Shown: piece after piece, positions 36,095-45,487 of the stretch
How positions within the stretch are numbered: position 1 is the first letter of the stretch
How the letters are laid out: every line of letters starts with the position of its first letter
From: Roseiarcus sp963742305
GTDB taxonomy: Bacteria; Pseudomonadota; Alphaproteobacteria; Rhizobiales; Beijerinckiaceae
Assembly (NCBI GenBank): GCA_963742305.1
Contig: CAVULN010000021.1
Span: 1 to 64,000 of the forward strand
Reading direction: 5' to 3'
DNA: 64,000 nt
The notes under the pieces: model-generated
Databases searched by the model: none
What the model was told of the DNA's origin: nothing
The model's input: the letters and a program-made list of their open reading frames with translations, nothing else
Position numbers and translations under genes: made by a program

Positions 36095-36441
36095 TGCGCG
36101 CCTTTCCGCTGAACGTCCGTCCGCACGCGGATCGAGGCGCCCGTCAACGCTCTTAGCTGCTTTCGAGTAAAAGGAAAGCGCGTGGGGCGCAGTCCGTTGA
36201 AGCGTTTGCATTATCTCGCGCAGACGCTTCCCAGCCAAACACAATTATCGTGGCCGGACGTTCAATTTTGCGGCCCGGCCGACCGGGCAAGCTGGCGCGC
36301 CGGCGTAAGAATGCGGCCGTGGGAACGACTTCCATTGAAGATGACACGCGGGGTCGCTATGGAAATCAGGCCGGGAGCCGCCTGTCTGCCGTAAGCCTGT
36401 CACCGATAAACGGCGAAATAACGGGAAAAGGGAGTGCCTTC
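36095..36441. other. Divergent promoter region with an inverted repeat
   Basis: This 347-base gap separates the corrinoid operon from the DUF4331 gene, so both promoters lie here. An inverted repeat with 11-base arms, GAAGCGTTTGC at 36199-36209 and GCAGACGCTTC at 36220-36230, one mismatch and a 10-base spacer, stands about 105 bases upstream of the corrinoid start. It may be an operator for a methyl-compound regulator, or a hairpin. No RNA family was recognised. Confidence 0.45.
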
Positions 36442-37464
36442 ATGTCTCATCATCTCGATACGCCTCTCGCAGCCCAGAACGGCCAACTCTTTATCGATGA
36501 CCTATACGTGTTCTCGGCGGCCGACAGCACCGTGTTCATCATGGACGTCAACTCGAATATTACCGGCGTCCACGTAAAGCCGGGATTTCATCATGAGGCG
36601 CGCTATGAGTTCAAGGTGCACTTCGACGGGGCCGATTTCGAAACCCTGACCTACCGCGTCTCGTTCGATGAAGCAGGCCCGGACGGGCGCCAGGCGATGA
36701 AGCTGTACGCTCTCACCGGCAAGGACGCGCGCGAGGATTCCGCGACTGGCGAGCTGGTGCTGGAAGGCCGGAGCGGCGAGCCGGCTAGCGCCGGCGGGGC
36801 GCGGCTATGGGCCGGGCGCATCGCGGATTCGTTCTACGTCGACCTGTCCCTTCTGGCGAAGGTCAACGGAGCGGTAAAAGACGGGACGGCTGTCGACCTC
36901 TCGGGTTGGCGCCCGGAGAACGCCAAGAACAACTTCAGCGGCACGACGGTCGAATCGATCGTGCTCGAAGTCTCCCACCAGCATCCGCAACTCAAGCCGG
37001 GCGCCAAAATTGGGGTCTGGTGCGCGACCAAACTCGCCACAGACGCAGGCGGCTGGCGGCAGATCAACCGCGGCGGATATCCGATGATGTGGCCGATCTT
37101 CTGGCCGGACGACGGTCATTTCACCAATCCGGCCAACACCAGGCACCCGTCGAAAGACTTCGCTGCGGAAGGCGGCCATATCGCCGAGCACATCGCCGCG
37201 GTCGTTACGGCCGGCGGGACCTCGGGTGACCCAAAGGGGTACGGCCAAACCGTGGCCCGCGAACTGTTTCCCGACGTTCTGCCTTATGTCGTGGGAACGC
37301 CCGCGACATTCGGCTTCGCTGTTCGAAACGGAAGGACGCCGGCGGATAACGCGCCCGAGGTGATGATGTCCTTGGTCGCCGGAACGGCGATCCCCTCCGG
37401 GCTCAAGCCGTCGGTCGCCAAGAACCAACGGGCCGACAAGTTCCCCTACGTCGTGCCGGCGTAA
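36442..37464 (+). CDS. DUF4331 family protein
   Basis: A 340-residue protein beginning MSHHLDTPLAAQNGQLFIDD, the usual start of DUF4331 proteins (SHHxDxP). Other conserved blocks are LYVFSAADSTVFIMDVN, the Asn/Gly-rich GYPMMWPIFWP and AEGGHIAEHIAAVVTA. The function is unknown. There is no clear signal peptide. ATG 36442 lies behind GGGAAAAGGGAG. It is transcribed away from the corrinoid operon, and shared regulation is possible. Confidence 0.85.
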   Translation: MSHHLDTPLAAQNGQLFIDDLYVFSAADSTVFIMDVNSNITGVHVKPGFHHEARYEFKVHFDGADFETLTYRVSFDEAGPDGRQAMKLYALTGKDAREDSATGELVLEGRSGEPASAGGARLWAGRIADSFYVDLSLLAKVNGAVKDGTAVDLSGWRPENAKNNFSGTTVESIVLEVSHQHPQLKPGAKIGVWCATKLATDAGGWRQINRGGYPMMWPIFWPDDGHFTNPANTRHPSKDFAAEGGHIAEHIAAVVTAGGTSGDPKGYGQTVARELFPDVLPYVVGTPATFGFAVRNGRTPADNAPEVMMSLVAGTAIPSGLKPSVAKNQRADKFPYVVPA

Positions 37465-37473
37465 GCCTAAGCC

Positions 37474-38301
37474 TTAGCTTCGAGCTATGCGCGCTTTGTG
37501 TTCCGCCACGGGAATCATTGCGCGCACCTTCTTGACCTTCGCCGGATCGATCCTGGCCGAGACGATCCCGACCCCGTCGGACGCCTTTGCGATCACATGC
37601 CCCCAAGGGTCGGCGACAAGCGAATGCCCGTAGGTCTGCCGCTCATCGTTGCCGACGGTGAACGAACCGGTCTGGGCGCTGGCGCAGACGTAAGTTTCGG
37701 TCTCGATGGCGCGGGCGCGCAGCAGCACCTCCCAATGGTCCTTGCCGGTCGTCATGGTGAAGGCGGCGGGCATCGCGATCATCTCCGCGCCCTTCTCCAT
37801 GAGCGCCTGGAAGAGGTCGGGGAAGCGGAGGTCGTAGCAGATCGAGCAGCCGACCGTGACACCCTCGCAGTCGTAGGTGACGACCCGGTCGCCCGCCTTC
37901 ACCGTCGCGCTTTCCTTGTAGGCGGTTCCGTCGGGCGTCGTCACATCGAACAAATGGATCTTGCGGTAGCGGGCGATCTCCTCGCCCTCGCGATTAAAGA
38001 CGACGGACGTGTTGTGGTAGCGCTCCTCGCCGTCGATCCTCTCCATGATCGAGCCGGCGTGGACGAAGATGCGGTGCTTCACCGCCTGCCCGCGCGCCAT
38101 CTCATAGGCCGGCCCGCCCGGCAGGCGCTCGGCGTTGGCGAGCTTTTCGGCCCTTGAGCCGCCGGCCCAGTCGAACTGTTCGGGGAGCAGCACCCAGTCC
38201 GGCCCCTCTTCCGCCGCCGCGCGCTCGATCAGGGCCTCGGCCGCCGCGATATTGGCGGCCTTGTCGCTGGTCGAGTTCATCTGGATGAGCGAGACTTTCA
38301 T
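37474..38301 (-). CDS. Carbon-nitrogen hydrolase (nitrilase superfamily, Nit2/omega-amidase-like)
   Basis: A 275-residue amidase. The catalytic triad is visible as Glu in LLPEQFDW, Lys in YRKIHLFDV and Cys in VGCSICYDLRFPD. The sequence best fits the Nit1/Nit2 branch that hydrolyses deaminated glutathione or alpha-ketoglutaramate. The convergent DUF4331 gene ends nine bases away. The exact substrate is not settled by sequence. Confidence 0.88.
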   Translation of the reverse strand: MKVSLIQMNSTSDKAANIAAAEALIERAAAEEGPDWVLLPEQFDWAGGSRAEKLANAERLPGGPAYEMARGQAVKHRIFVHAGSIMERIDGEERYHNTSVVFNREGEEIARYRKIHLFDVTTPDGTAYKESATVKAGDRVVTYDCEGVTVGCSICYDLRFPDLFQALMEKGAEMIAMPAAFTMTTGKDHWEVLLRARAIETETYVCASAQTGSFTVGNDERQTYGHSLVADPWGHVIAKASDGVGIVSARIDPAKVKKVRAMIPVAEHKARIARS

Positions 38302-38355
38302 GCGAGCGCCAGCCTCCGGGGACGCCTGACAATGTGGTCGCAGCGCGCCCGCCCG

Positions 38356-38916
38356 TCAACGCCGCGCGAATTCGGCGAGCGCCTTGAGCTGGTCGGCAAT
38401 GAAGCCGCGGGTCGCGGGGTCGGTCAGTTCGCCGGTCGCGGGATCGACCTTGGTCTGGACCTGCGGAATAATGACCTCCGGCTTGTTGAGCACGCGACCG
38501 TCGAGATAGACGAACATCTGGCGCAGGGCGAGTTGGGCGCGCAAACCGCCCCAGAGGCCCTGCGAGGCGCTCTCGAACGCGATCGCCTTGGCGGCGAAGG
38601 GTTGGTTCGGCAGACGCGAGATCCAGTCGACCGCGTTCTTGAGACCGCCGGGGATCGTGTGATTGTACTCGGGCGTGACGATGATGACCGCGTCGGCCTT
38701 GCGGATCGCCTCCGCCGTTCTGGCCACGACCAGCGGGACGCCCTGCTGCTGCAGGTCATGATTGTAGAGCGGAAACTCGCCGACCGAGGGGAGAGGCTCG
38801 ATCGTCACGCCCTCGGGGGCAAGCGCCGGTAGAGCGCGCGCGATCGCCGCGTTGAACGAGGCCTTGCGCAGGCTGCCGACCATGACGGCGAAGCGAAGCG
38901 CCGGATCCTGAGCCAT
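38356..38916 (-). CDS. NADPH-dependent FMN reductase family protein
   Basis: A 186-residue flavodoxin-like oxidoreductase. The FMN phosphate loop is VGSLRKASFNAAIA near residues 12-25 and the flavin-contacting motif is TPEYNHTIPGGLKNAVDW, the hallmark of chromate/quinone reductase YieF-type proteins. It may reduce quinones or azo compounds. ATG 38916 fits the family; the open frame extends further upstream only as a shadow of the neighbouring SDR gene. Confidence 0.88.
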   Translation of the reverse strand: MAQDPALRFAVMVGSLRKASFNAAIARALPALAPEGVTIEPLPSVGEFPLYNHDLQQQGVPLVVARTAEAIRKADAVIIVTPEYNHTIPGGLKNAVDWISRLPNQPFAAKAIAFESASQGLWGGLRAQLALRQMFVYLDGRVLNKPEVIIPQVQTKVDPATGELTDPATRGFIADQLKALAEFARR

Positions 38917-39025
38917 TGGCTGTCCCCGAGGTAAAATGCCGCCACGCGCCGATCCATGGCGGTAGTTTGGCGTTTGTCGCGGAATTGCTATGGTCCTTAG
39001 CAAATCGGGACCGGTGCGGGGAGCC

Positions 39026-39838
39026 ATGTTCGAGGCAAGCGAGCTTTTTTCCGTCCGCGGCCGCACGGCGCTGGTGACCGGCGGGGCCACCGGGCTGGGC
39101 CGGATCTGCGCGGAGGCGCTGCTTTCCGCGGGCGCGCGCGTGCTGATCGCCTCGCGCAAGGCGGAGGCTTGCGAAGCCGCGGCGCGCGAGCTCTCGGCGC
39201 TCGGCGAATGCGAGGGCTTCGGCGGCACGGTCGGAAGCGAGGATGGCGTCAAGGCGCTCGCCGCCGAGACCCGCAAGCGGACCGGCGCGCTGCACATCCT
39301 GGTCAACAACGCCGGGGCGAACTGGGGCGACAAGTTCGAGACTTACCCGTGGAAGGCATGGGAACGGGTGCTCAGCGTGAACGTGAGCGGCCTTTTCACC
39401 CTGACCCGCGATCTCGCTCCGATGCTGATCGCCTCTGCGACGCGCGATTGGCCTTCGACCGTCGTCAACATGGGTTCGGTCATGGGATATGTGACGCAGT
39501 CGGAAACCGCCTGGGCCTATTCCGCCTCGAAGGCCGCCGTGCATCACCTGACCCGTATTCTCGCCGCGGAGCTGGCGGAGAAGCAGGTGACGGTGAACGC
39601 CTTCGCGCCCGGACCGTTTCCGACCAACATGACGAAATTCGCGCTTCGAGACGAGGCGGGGCAGGCGCGCAGCGCCAAAGCCGTGCCGATGGGCCGCGTC
39701 GGGCGGCCCGAGGACATCGCCGGAGCGCTCCTCTTCCTCGCCGGGCGCGGCGGCGCCTACACGACCGGCGCCATCCTGCCAATCGACGGCGGGATCGGCG
39801 TCACCGCGCCGCCGGCGATGTTCGGCGCCCACCCATGA
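39026..39838 (+). CDS. SDR family oxidoreductase
   Basis: A 270-residue classical short-chain dehydrogenase. TGGATGLG is the nucleotide motif, LVNNAGANWGDKFE the NNAG region, SVMGYVTQSETAWAYSASK the Ser-Tyr-Lys site, and a YTTGAILPIDGG end. The Trp-containing loop resembles gluconate/rhamnolipid-type SDRs. The following MaoC gene overlaps its stop (ATGA), so the pair may act on a fatty-acyl or hydroxyacyl-CoA compound. Confidence 0.88.
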   Translation: MFEASELFSVRGRTALVTGGATGLGRICAEALLSAGARVLIASRKAEACEAAARELSALGECEGFGGTVGSEDGVKALAAETRKRTGALHILVNNAGANWGDKFETYPWKAWERVLSVNVSGLFTLTRDLAPMLIASATRDWPSTVVNMGSVMGYVTQSETAWAYSASKAAVHHLTRILAAELAEKQVTVNAFAPGPFPTNMTKFALRDEAGQARSAKAVPMGRVGRPEDIAGALLFLAGRGGAYTTGAILPIDGGIGVTAPPAMFGAHP

Positions 39839-40309
39839 ACAGCGGGCGGACGTCAAGCGAGTTCCCGCGGCCGAACTCGCCGCCATGGTCGGACACGAGT
39901 TTCGTCTTCGCGCTGGCTCATCGTCGATCAGGCGCGGATCGACGCTTTCGCCAAGGTCACCGAGGACGAGCTTTTTATCCACGTCGATCCCGAGCGGGCG
40001 AAAGCAACGGCGTTCGGCGGGACGATCGCGCACGGCTTTCTCACCCTCTCCCTGCTGTCGGCCATGGCTTATAGCGCGCTGCCCAGAATCGAGGGCGCGG
40101 CGCATGGCCTGAACTACGGCTTCGACCGCGTGCGCTTCGTCCGGCCCGTCCCTTCGGGAAGCCGGGTGCGCGGCCATTTCACGCTGCGCGCGGTCACGCC
40201 GCGTTCGGCGCGCGACTGGCAGTTGAGCTATGACGTCAGCGTGGAGGTCGAGGGGGCGAAGAAGCCGGCGCTGGCTGCGACCTGGCTGACGATGCAGGTG
40301 ATGGGTTAG
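39835..40309 (+). CDS. MaoC family dehydratase (R-enoyl-CoA hydratase-like)
   Basis: A hot-dog-fold hydratase of about 158 residues after repair. Clear blocks are PAAELAAMVGHEFRL, then WLIVDQARIDAFAKVTEDE, the catalytic FGGTIAHGFLTLSLL (His in AHGF), and GLNYGFDRVRFVRPVPSG. Two frame changes are needed: one near 39850, and one near 39920 where a missing T restores RLSRWL; both look like deletions. The ATG overlaps the SDR stop. It probably hydrates an enoyl-CoA for the adjacent SDR. Confidence 0.8.
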
Positions 40310-40443
40310 CGCCGGCGCGGGGGCGCAAAGGGGTGAGAGCCGCACACCTTGCTCGGGGTGCCCAGACTTCTTGATTGAGCGATGGGGGCAACGTATCGTG
40401 ACCAGTTACGGTTTCATTCCGTTGCGATGCTGGCGGCCAAGCA

Positions 40444-41932
40444 ATGAGATTTTGGTCCCGACTGTTTGGTTCAAAGCACTCAGCCCGCGAAGTCAATTCT
40501 GGCGTCCCGGCAAAAAACGGGAACGCAATCTTCCTCCCCGCAGGAGTCCGCTCCACGCGCTAGCAAACCGGCGTCGCCGCCTATCACTGAATTGAATGAA
40601 GGTTTGCGGACAGCGGCAGGGCGCGGCGATCTGCCGACCGTTCAATCCTTCATCGAAAAGGGGGCAGACGTCAATGCCAAGAGGAGCGACGGCGGGAGCG
40701 CGTTGATGTTTGCTTCGCAAGAAGGGCACCTCGACGTTGTGCGGGCACTGCTCGACAGTATGGGCGACGTCAATGCCGCGGCGAGCAACGGCGTGACTGC
40801 GCTGATGGTGGCATCATTCGATGGTCACCTGGAGGTGGTGATGGTTTTGCTCGCCAAGGGCGCGCGAGTTAACGCCAAGAGAAATGACGGCTCAACTGCG
40901 CTGATGTTGGCCACTCAGAACGGTCAGCTGGAGGTGATGGAGGCGCTCCTTGCCGGCGGGGCAGCGGGCGACGCCAGGGATAACAATGGGGGGACCGCGC
41001 TAATGACGGCCTCCCTAATCAACCGCGTAGACGAGGTGCAAGCCCTGTCCGCGAAGGGGGTCGACGTCGATGCAAGAGACAACAATGGCGCGACCGCGCT
41101 GATGGTGGCATCGCAAAAAGGTCATCTCGATGCTCTGAAGGCGCTGCTGGCCCAGGGGGCCAAGGTCAATGCCAAAAGGAACGATGGCGTGACGGCGCTC
41201 ATGCTAGCGTCCTTCGATGGCCACCTGGAGGTGGTGAACGCGCTGCTCGACGAGGGTGCCGATGTGAATGCCACGGCAAGTGCCGGCTTCACCGCGCCGA
41301 TGGCAGCCGCTAGATATGGCCACCGCGAGGTATTGCAAGCTCTAACCAGCAGGGCGGCCCACTCCGACGGGCGCATCGTCTCATGCACCGAATGTGAGGC
41401 GTGGGACTCCGCAATCCCTTTCTACAAATGCCAAAAATGTTCCGCAGAGGTAACTTTTCAACTAAACGATATTTACCAATATTCCAAACTCCACGTACAG
41501 TGTCCCAAATGCCGGACAATATTGCATCTACCCCAGTCGGTGTTGTGTGAGAAATGTGGGAAAGGATTGTCGGGCGACTGGCAGAGGAAAATAGTTGCGT
41601 TCGGTACAGCCGCATATGAAGACGCCGAAGAAGATTGGCGTTGTCCCGGCATAGGGGAACTTGCTAAAACGCTGAGAGAAACGCACGGCCCGATGAAGAG
41701 CTTGAGTTGTTGCTCGGGATTTTCAGAGTTCAAAATGATTTTAGAATTTCACGATGGAACAAAGCTTATCTCAGGAGAGCGCACAGGCGAATTCGACATC
41801 CATCGCATGGCATTTGGGTATTACGGCACGGGGCCGTCTTGTCTCAAGCGGTTTCTGAAAGAGTTTGGTATTCGGATGTCAGCTGACGAAATCAAAGGAT
41901 TCAACCCTGGTTCTGTGGTCGAATTAGTCTAG
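40444..41932 (+). CDS. Ankyrin-repeat protein with C-terminal zinc-ribbon domain
   Basis: About 495 residues after repair. ATG 40444 gives MRFWSRLFGSKH, followed by a Ser/Pro-rich linker in which six A should be five (near 40510). A TTG at 40466 could instead start the intact frame. Seven or so ankyrin repeats follow, such as DGVTALMLASFDGHLEVVNA. Then comes a Cys-rich part with several CxxC pairs (CTECEAW, CQKCSAEV, CPKCRTIL, CEKCGKG). A closing domain holds LEFHDGTKLISGERTGEFDI and ends in NPGSVVELV. The C-terminal third is AT-richer than the neighbours, suggesting transfer. Function unknown; I do not recognise the end domain. Confidence 0.8.
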
Positions 41933-41962
41933 CGCGTTCAGGTTCGTTCAGTATACGAACAG

Positions 41963-42376
41963 ATGATCTCATCGTTGAAAAATAGGTACGACTACCCCAT
42001 CGCGATCGAGCCTGAGACTGACCAAACCGCGTATGGCGTTGTCGTCCCCGATCTGCCCGGTTGTTTCTCAGCCGGAGATACACTGGAGGAGGCAATCGCA
42101 GGCGCGGAAGAGGCGACGTTGGCCTTGATTGAGGCCGCGCTTGACGCTGGCGAGCTGATCCCGCGCCCCTCCTCGCTCCAAGCAATCCGCGCGAAGCCAG
42201 AATTTACAGGCTGGATCCTCTCGCTTGTCACCGTCGATCCGGCCGTTCTCGACGACACCGTCGAACGCGTCAACATCACGCTACCGCGCCGGGTGCTGCG
42301 GCGCCTGGACGATGAAGCGCGCGCTGCCGGCGAGACGCGATCGGGCTATATCGCGAAGCTTGCCATCGAGCATTGA
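41963..42376 (+). CDS. HicB-family antitoxin-like protein, without HicA
   Basis: A 137-residue protein with an N-terminal HicB fold (YPIAIEPETDQTAYGVVVPD, then LPGCFSAGDTLEEAIAGAEE) and a C-terminal ribbon-helix-helix DNA-binding part (VNITLPRRVLRRLDDEARA, SGYIAKLAIEH). HicB normally neutralises the small RNase HicA encoded just upstream. Here the gene upstream, 30 bases away, is the ankyrin/zinc-ribbon protein, and no HicA frame is seen on either side. It may be an orphan regulator or have an unusual partner. Confidence 0.85.
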   Translation: MISSLKNRYDYPIAIEPETDQTAYGVVVPDLPGCFSAGDTLEEAIAGAEEATLALIEAALDAGELIPRPSSLQAIRAKPEFTGWILSLVTVDPAVLDDTVERVNITLPRRVLRRLDDEARAAGETRSGYIAKLAIEH

Positions 42377-42597
42377 GAAAGGCCCGTTCGAGAGCAAGTG
42401 CGAGGCGATACAGGAATTTTGGATTGCTGCGCTGCGATTCAAATCGACAAATATAACAATAGAATTATGTTTAATTGTTCCGAGCATTCCGCCGGGCTGC
42501 GGATGGCTCGGAAGGAAATGGCGCCGCAAGCCCCTGGAATTGCTCAAAACACGACCGGAAATAGCAGTCCATTTTCGCGTGCGGACTCGCCCGCCGT

Positions 42598-43917
42598 TCA
42601 GCCCCAGAACCGCACCGCCTCCCCCGTTGATGGCGCCGTGAGTTCGCCCTCCCACATCACCCGGCGGCCACGTATGAAGGTCCCGACCGGCCAGCCTGTC
42701 ACGGTCTTTCCGTCATAAGGCGTCCAGCGCGAGCGCGAGGCGATCCAGGGGTCGCGGATCGTCTCGCGGCGCTTGAGGTCGACGATGGTGAAGTCGGCAT
42801 CGTATCCGGCCGCGATCCGGCCCTTGCCGACGATGCCGAACAGGCGCTGCGGCCCGGCGCTGGTCAGATCGACGAAGCGCTCAAGGCTGAGCCGCCCAGC
42901 GTTGACGTGGTCGAGCATGACCGGGGCGAGCGTCTGCACGCCGGTCATGCCGGACGGGCTTTCGGGATAGGGCCTGGCCTTCTCCTCGATCGTATGGGGC
43001 GCGTGGTCGGAGCCAAGCACGTCGACCACGCCCTGGTCGAGCCCGCGCCAGATGGCGTCGCGATGGTCTCGGCCGCGCACTGGCGGGTTCATCTGCATCT
43101 TTGTTCCCAGGCGCGAGTAGTCCTCGGCGCGGAGCGTCAGATGATGCGGCGTCGCCTCGCAGCTCGCGACATCCTTGGCATTGGCCAGAAAGTCCATTTC
43201 CTTGGCCGTCGAGATATGCAGGACATGCACCTGCGCGCGCGCCTCGCGCGCGAGGCGAATGAGCCGCTCGGTCGAACGCAAAGCCGCGATTTCATCGCGC
43301 CAGACCGGATGCGACGAGGGATCGCCCGCGACGCGCAGGGGTTTGCGCTCATTTAACCGCGCCTCGTCCTCGCTGTGGAACGCCGCGCGGCGGCGAGTTT
43401 GCTTGAGGATCGCCAGCACCCCCTCGTCGTCGGCGACCAGCAGGCGCCCGGTCGAGGAGCCCATGAACACCTTGATTCCCGCCGCGCCGGGCAGCCGCTC
43501 GAGATCGGGGATATCGGCGACATTGTCGTGCGTCCCGCCGACCCAGAAGGCGAAGTCGCAATGCATGCGGCCCCTGGCTCTGGCGAGCTTGTCGGCGAGG
43601 GCCCCGGCGCTTGTCGTCAGCGGGTCGGTGTTGGGCATCTCGAACACCGCCGTCACTCCCCCCAGGACCGCGCCGCGCGAGCCGGTCTCCAGATCCTCCT
43701 TGTGAAGGAGCCCGGGCTCGCGGAAATGCACTTGCGTATCGATGACGCCTGGAAGGATGTGCAGGCCCCGGCAGTCGATGCGCTCGCCCGCCGCGGCGCC
43801 GCCCAGGGCTCCCATCGCCGCGATGCGCCCCTCGCGGATGCCGATGTCCCGCTCGCCGACCCCGTCGTGATTGACCACGGCCCCGTTCGTGAGGATGCAA
43901 TCGAAACTGAGGGCCAT
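42598..43917 (-). CDS. pyrC: Dihydroorotase (class I amidohydrolase)
   Basis: A 439-residue amidohydrolase that interconverts carbamoyl aspartate and dihydroorotate, or a close relative. The metal-binding HxH is in DTQVHFREPGL, the carbamylated lysine in GIKVFMGSSTG, further ligands in HSEDEAR and VLHISTAKEM, and the late Asp in GSDHAPHTIEEK. ATG 43917 follows GGAGACTCG and gives the family start. It stands alone, not beside pyrB, so a paralogous ureidohydrolase role is possible. Confidence 0.87.
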   Translation of the reverse strand: MALSFDCILTNGAVVNHDGVGERDIGIREGRIAAMGALGGAAAGERIDCRGLHILPGVIDTQVHFREPGLLHKEDLETGSRGAVLGGVTAVFEMPNTDPLTTSAGALADKLARARGRMHCDFAFWVGGTHDNVADIPDLERLPGAAGIKVFMGSSTGRLLVADDEGVLAILKQTRRRAAFHSEDEARLNERKPLRVAGDPSSHPVWRDEIAALRSTERLIRLAREARAQVHVLHISTAKEMDFLANAKDVASCEATPHHLTLRAEDYSRLGTKMQMNPPVRGRDHRDAIWRGLDQGVVDVLGSDHAPHTIEEKARPYPESPSGMTGVQTLAPVMLDHVNAGRLSLERFVDLTSAGPQRLFGIVGKGRIAAGYDADFTIVDLKRRETIRDPWIASRSRWTPYDGKTVTGWPVGTFIRGRRVMWEGELTAPSTGEAVRFWG

Positions 43918-44115
43918 GTCGAGTCTCCTGCCGGCCGCCGAAGGGCGCCCTATTTGACCGCCTTCCCGCTGGCAAGGTCGACGGGGGGCGGGACCGGAGG
44001 CGAGAGGCCGGCATGCGCTCCGACGAGCCTCGCCGATCAATCTCCCGGCCGCCCTTGTTTCCGCCGCCTTTCGGTCTTTAGGTTCCAGGTAACTCAACCC
44101 AACAGGAGCGACATC

Positions 44116-44406
44116 ATGACTCGATCGAATTCGCTGTTGGCGGCCGCTGGCGTCGGCCTCAGCGCCCTGCTCGTTGCCGCGCCCGCCAAGGCGTTCATCG
44201 TCTTTGCGCCCGCCGCGTTCGCCGGCGTGATCATCGGCGCGGTCGCGGCTGGGACCTTGTTCGGCCACGCCGCCGCCGTCAACCATTGGTTCACGACGCC
44301 GGCGCCGCCCGCCGCAGTCTATACCTCCGCGGGCGGAGCCAACGGCTGTTATCCGGCAGCGGTGCGCATTCACGGGCGTATCCATCACGTGCAAGTTTGC
44401 GATTAA
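44116..44406 (+). CDS. Small exported hypothetical protein
   Basis: A 96-residue protein starting at ATG 44116 behind AACAGGAG. A signal peptide-like start (MTRSNSLLAAAGVGLSALLV, then AAPAKAF) is followed by a second hydrophobic helix FAPAAFAGVIIGAVAAGTLF. A short tail holds two Cys (GCYPAAV and VQVCD) and a His-rich IHGRIHHV. The two Cys may form a disulfide. I do not recognise a family. The ygfZ gene starts 27 bases downstream. Confidence 0.65.
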   Translation: MTRSNSLLAAAGVGLSALLVAAPAKAFIVFAPAAFAGVIIGAVAAGTLFGHAAAVNHWFTTPAPPAAVYTSAGGANGCYPAAVRIHGRIHHVQVCD

Positions 44407-44433
44407 CCGCAATCAAGGCAGGCTCGGGGACCC

Positions 44434-45265
44434 ATGCACAAGAAAGCCGCCCTTCTCGCCGATCGCGGCGTCGTTTCCGTGAGTGGCGCGGATGCGGCGG
44501 GCTTCCTGCAAGGGCTGTTGACCAACGATGTTGAGCGACTCGCGTCGGGCGAAGCGCGCTACGCGGCGCTGCTCACCCCCCAGGGCAAGATCCTGTTCGA
44601 CATGATCGTGGTCCGCGCGGACGGGGTCCAGCCGTCCTATCTCATCGACTGCGCGGCGGCGCAGGCGGCGGATCTTGCGAAGCGGCTCGGCTTCTACAAG
44701 CTGCGCGCCAAGGTCGCGATCGCTGACGAGAGCGCCAGCCGCGCCGTCGCCGCATTCTGGGAGGCTGAGCCGCCGCGGATCGGCGGCGGCCTCGTTTATG
44801 CCGACCCGCGCGATCCGCGCCTTGGCTTCCGCGTGATCGCGCCCCGCGCGATCGCGGCCGCGATCGGGTCGGAGCGCGCGAGCGAGTACGAGGCCCTGCG
44901 CATCGCCGCCGGAGCGCCCAAGGGCGGCCTCGATTTCGCTTATGGTGACGCCTTCCCGCACGACGCCAATTTCGATCTCTTGCATGGGGTCGATTTCGAC
45001 AAGGGCTGCTATGTCGGGCAGGAGGTCGTCTCGCGCATGAAGCACCGAGGGACGGCGCGCAAGCGGGTCGCGCGGGTCAAACTGGCCGGACCCGCCCCCG
45101 CCCCAGGAACGCCGGTCCTCGACCGCGAGCTTAGCGTCGGCGCGCTCGGCTCCTCGTCGGGACGCGAGGCGCTGGCGTTGCTCAGAACTCGATCGCGCCG
45201 AGGATGCGAAAGCCGCGGGCCGGACCTTGAGCGCAGGCGGCATCGGGATCGCGCTTGTCGATTGA
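44434..45265 (+). CDS. ygfZ: YgfZ/CAF17-type folate-binding protein
   Basis: A GcvT-like folate-binding protein needed for iron-sulfur enzyme maturation and some tRNA modification. The start VSVSGADAAGFLQGLLTNDV and the invariant KGCYVGQEVVSRMKHRG signature, with its Cys, are clear. The frame breaks near 45185; dropping one A restores LRLDRAEDAKAAGRTLSAGG and a stop at 45265. Repaired length is about 276 residues. The unrepaired frame would run on to 45357 with unmatched sequence. Confidence 0.88.
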
Positions 45266-45365
45266 CGGACGCGCTTGCTTTCGCCGGAATAGCTCTCGAC
45301 CCGCCGCGGCGTTCTGGCGGCGCTTTTCCAGCCGCCAGGGGCGCCTCCGGGCGCTAAGGGGCCAT

Positions 45366-45381
45366 TAGTATGATAGTATGA
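45366..45381. promoter_or_regulatory. Tandem TAGTATGA element upstream of the second CUT2 operon
   Basis: TAGTATGA occurs twice in a row, 107 bases before the binding-protein start. The element read as GTATGATAGTATGA resembles GCATGATGGCATGA, which lies before the GntR gene at 58550 (11 of 14 bases, the rest transitions). It may be an operator, possibly for that regulator. Confidence 0.35.
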
Positions 45382-45487
45382 AGAATGCTCTTGACCCCGT
45401 TCCTGGCCGCCGGTACGGAATTCAGCGCCGGACGCTGGGGCTTAAGCGCATAGCAGACCAAACGGACGGCCCACTGGAGGAAACGTG

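Noticed and set aside
38756..40345. Long 529-residue minus-strand open frame
   Set aside because: Antisense to the SDR and MaoC genes, low complexity, no recognisable domain.
42377..42597. Search for a HicA gene beside hicB
   Set aside because: Neither strand has a frame of about 60 residues with HicA features; the stretch is AT-richer and appears empty.
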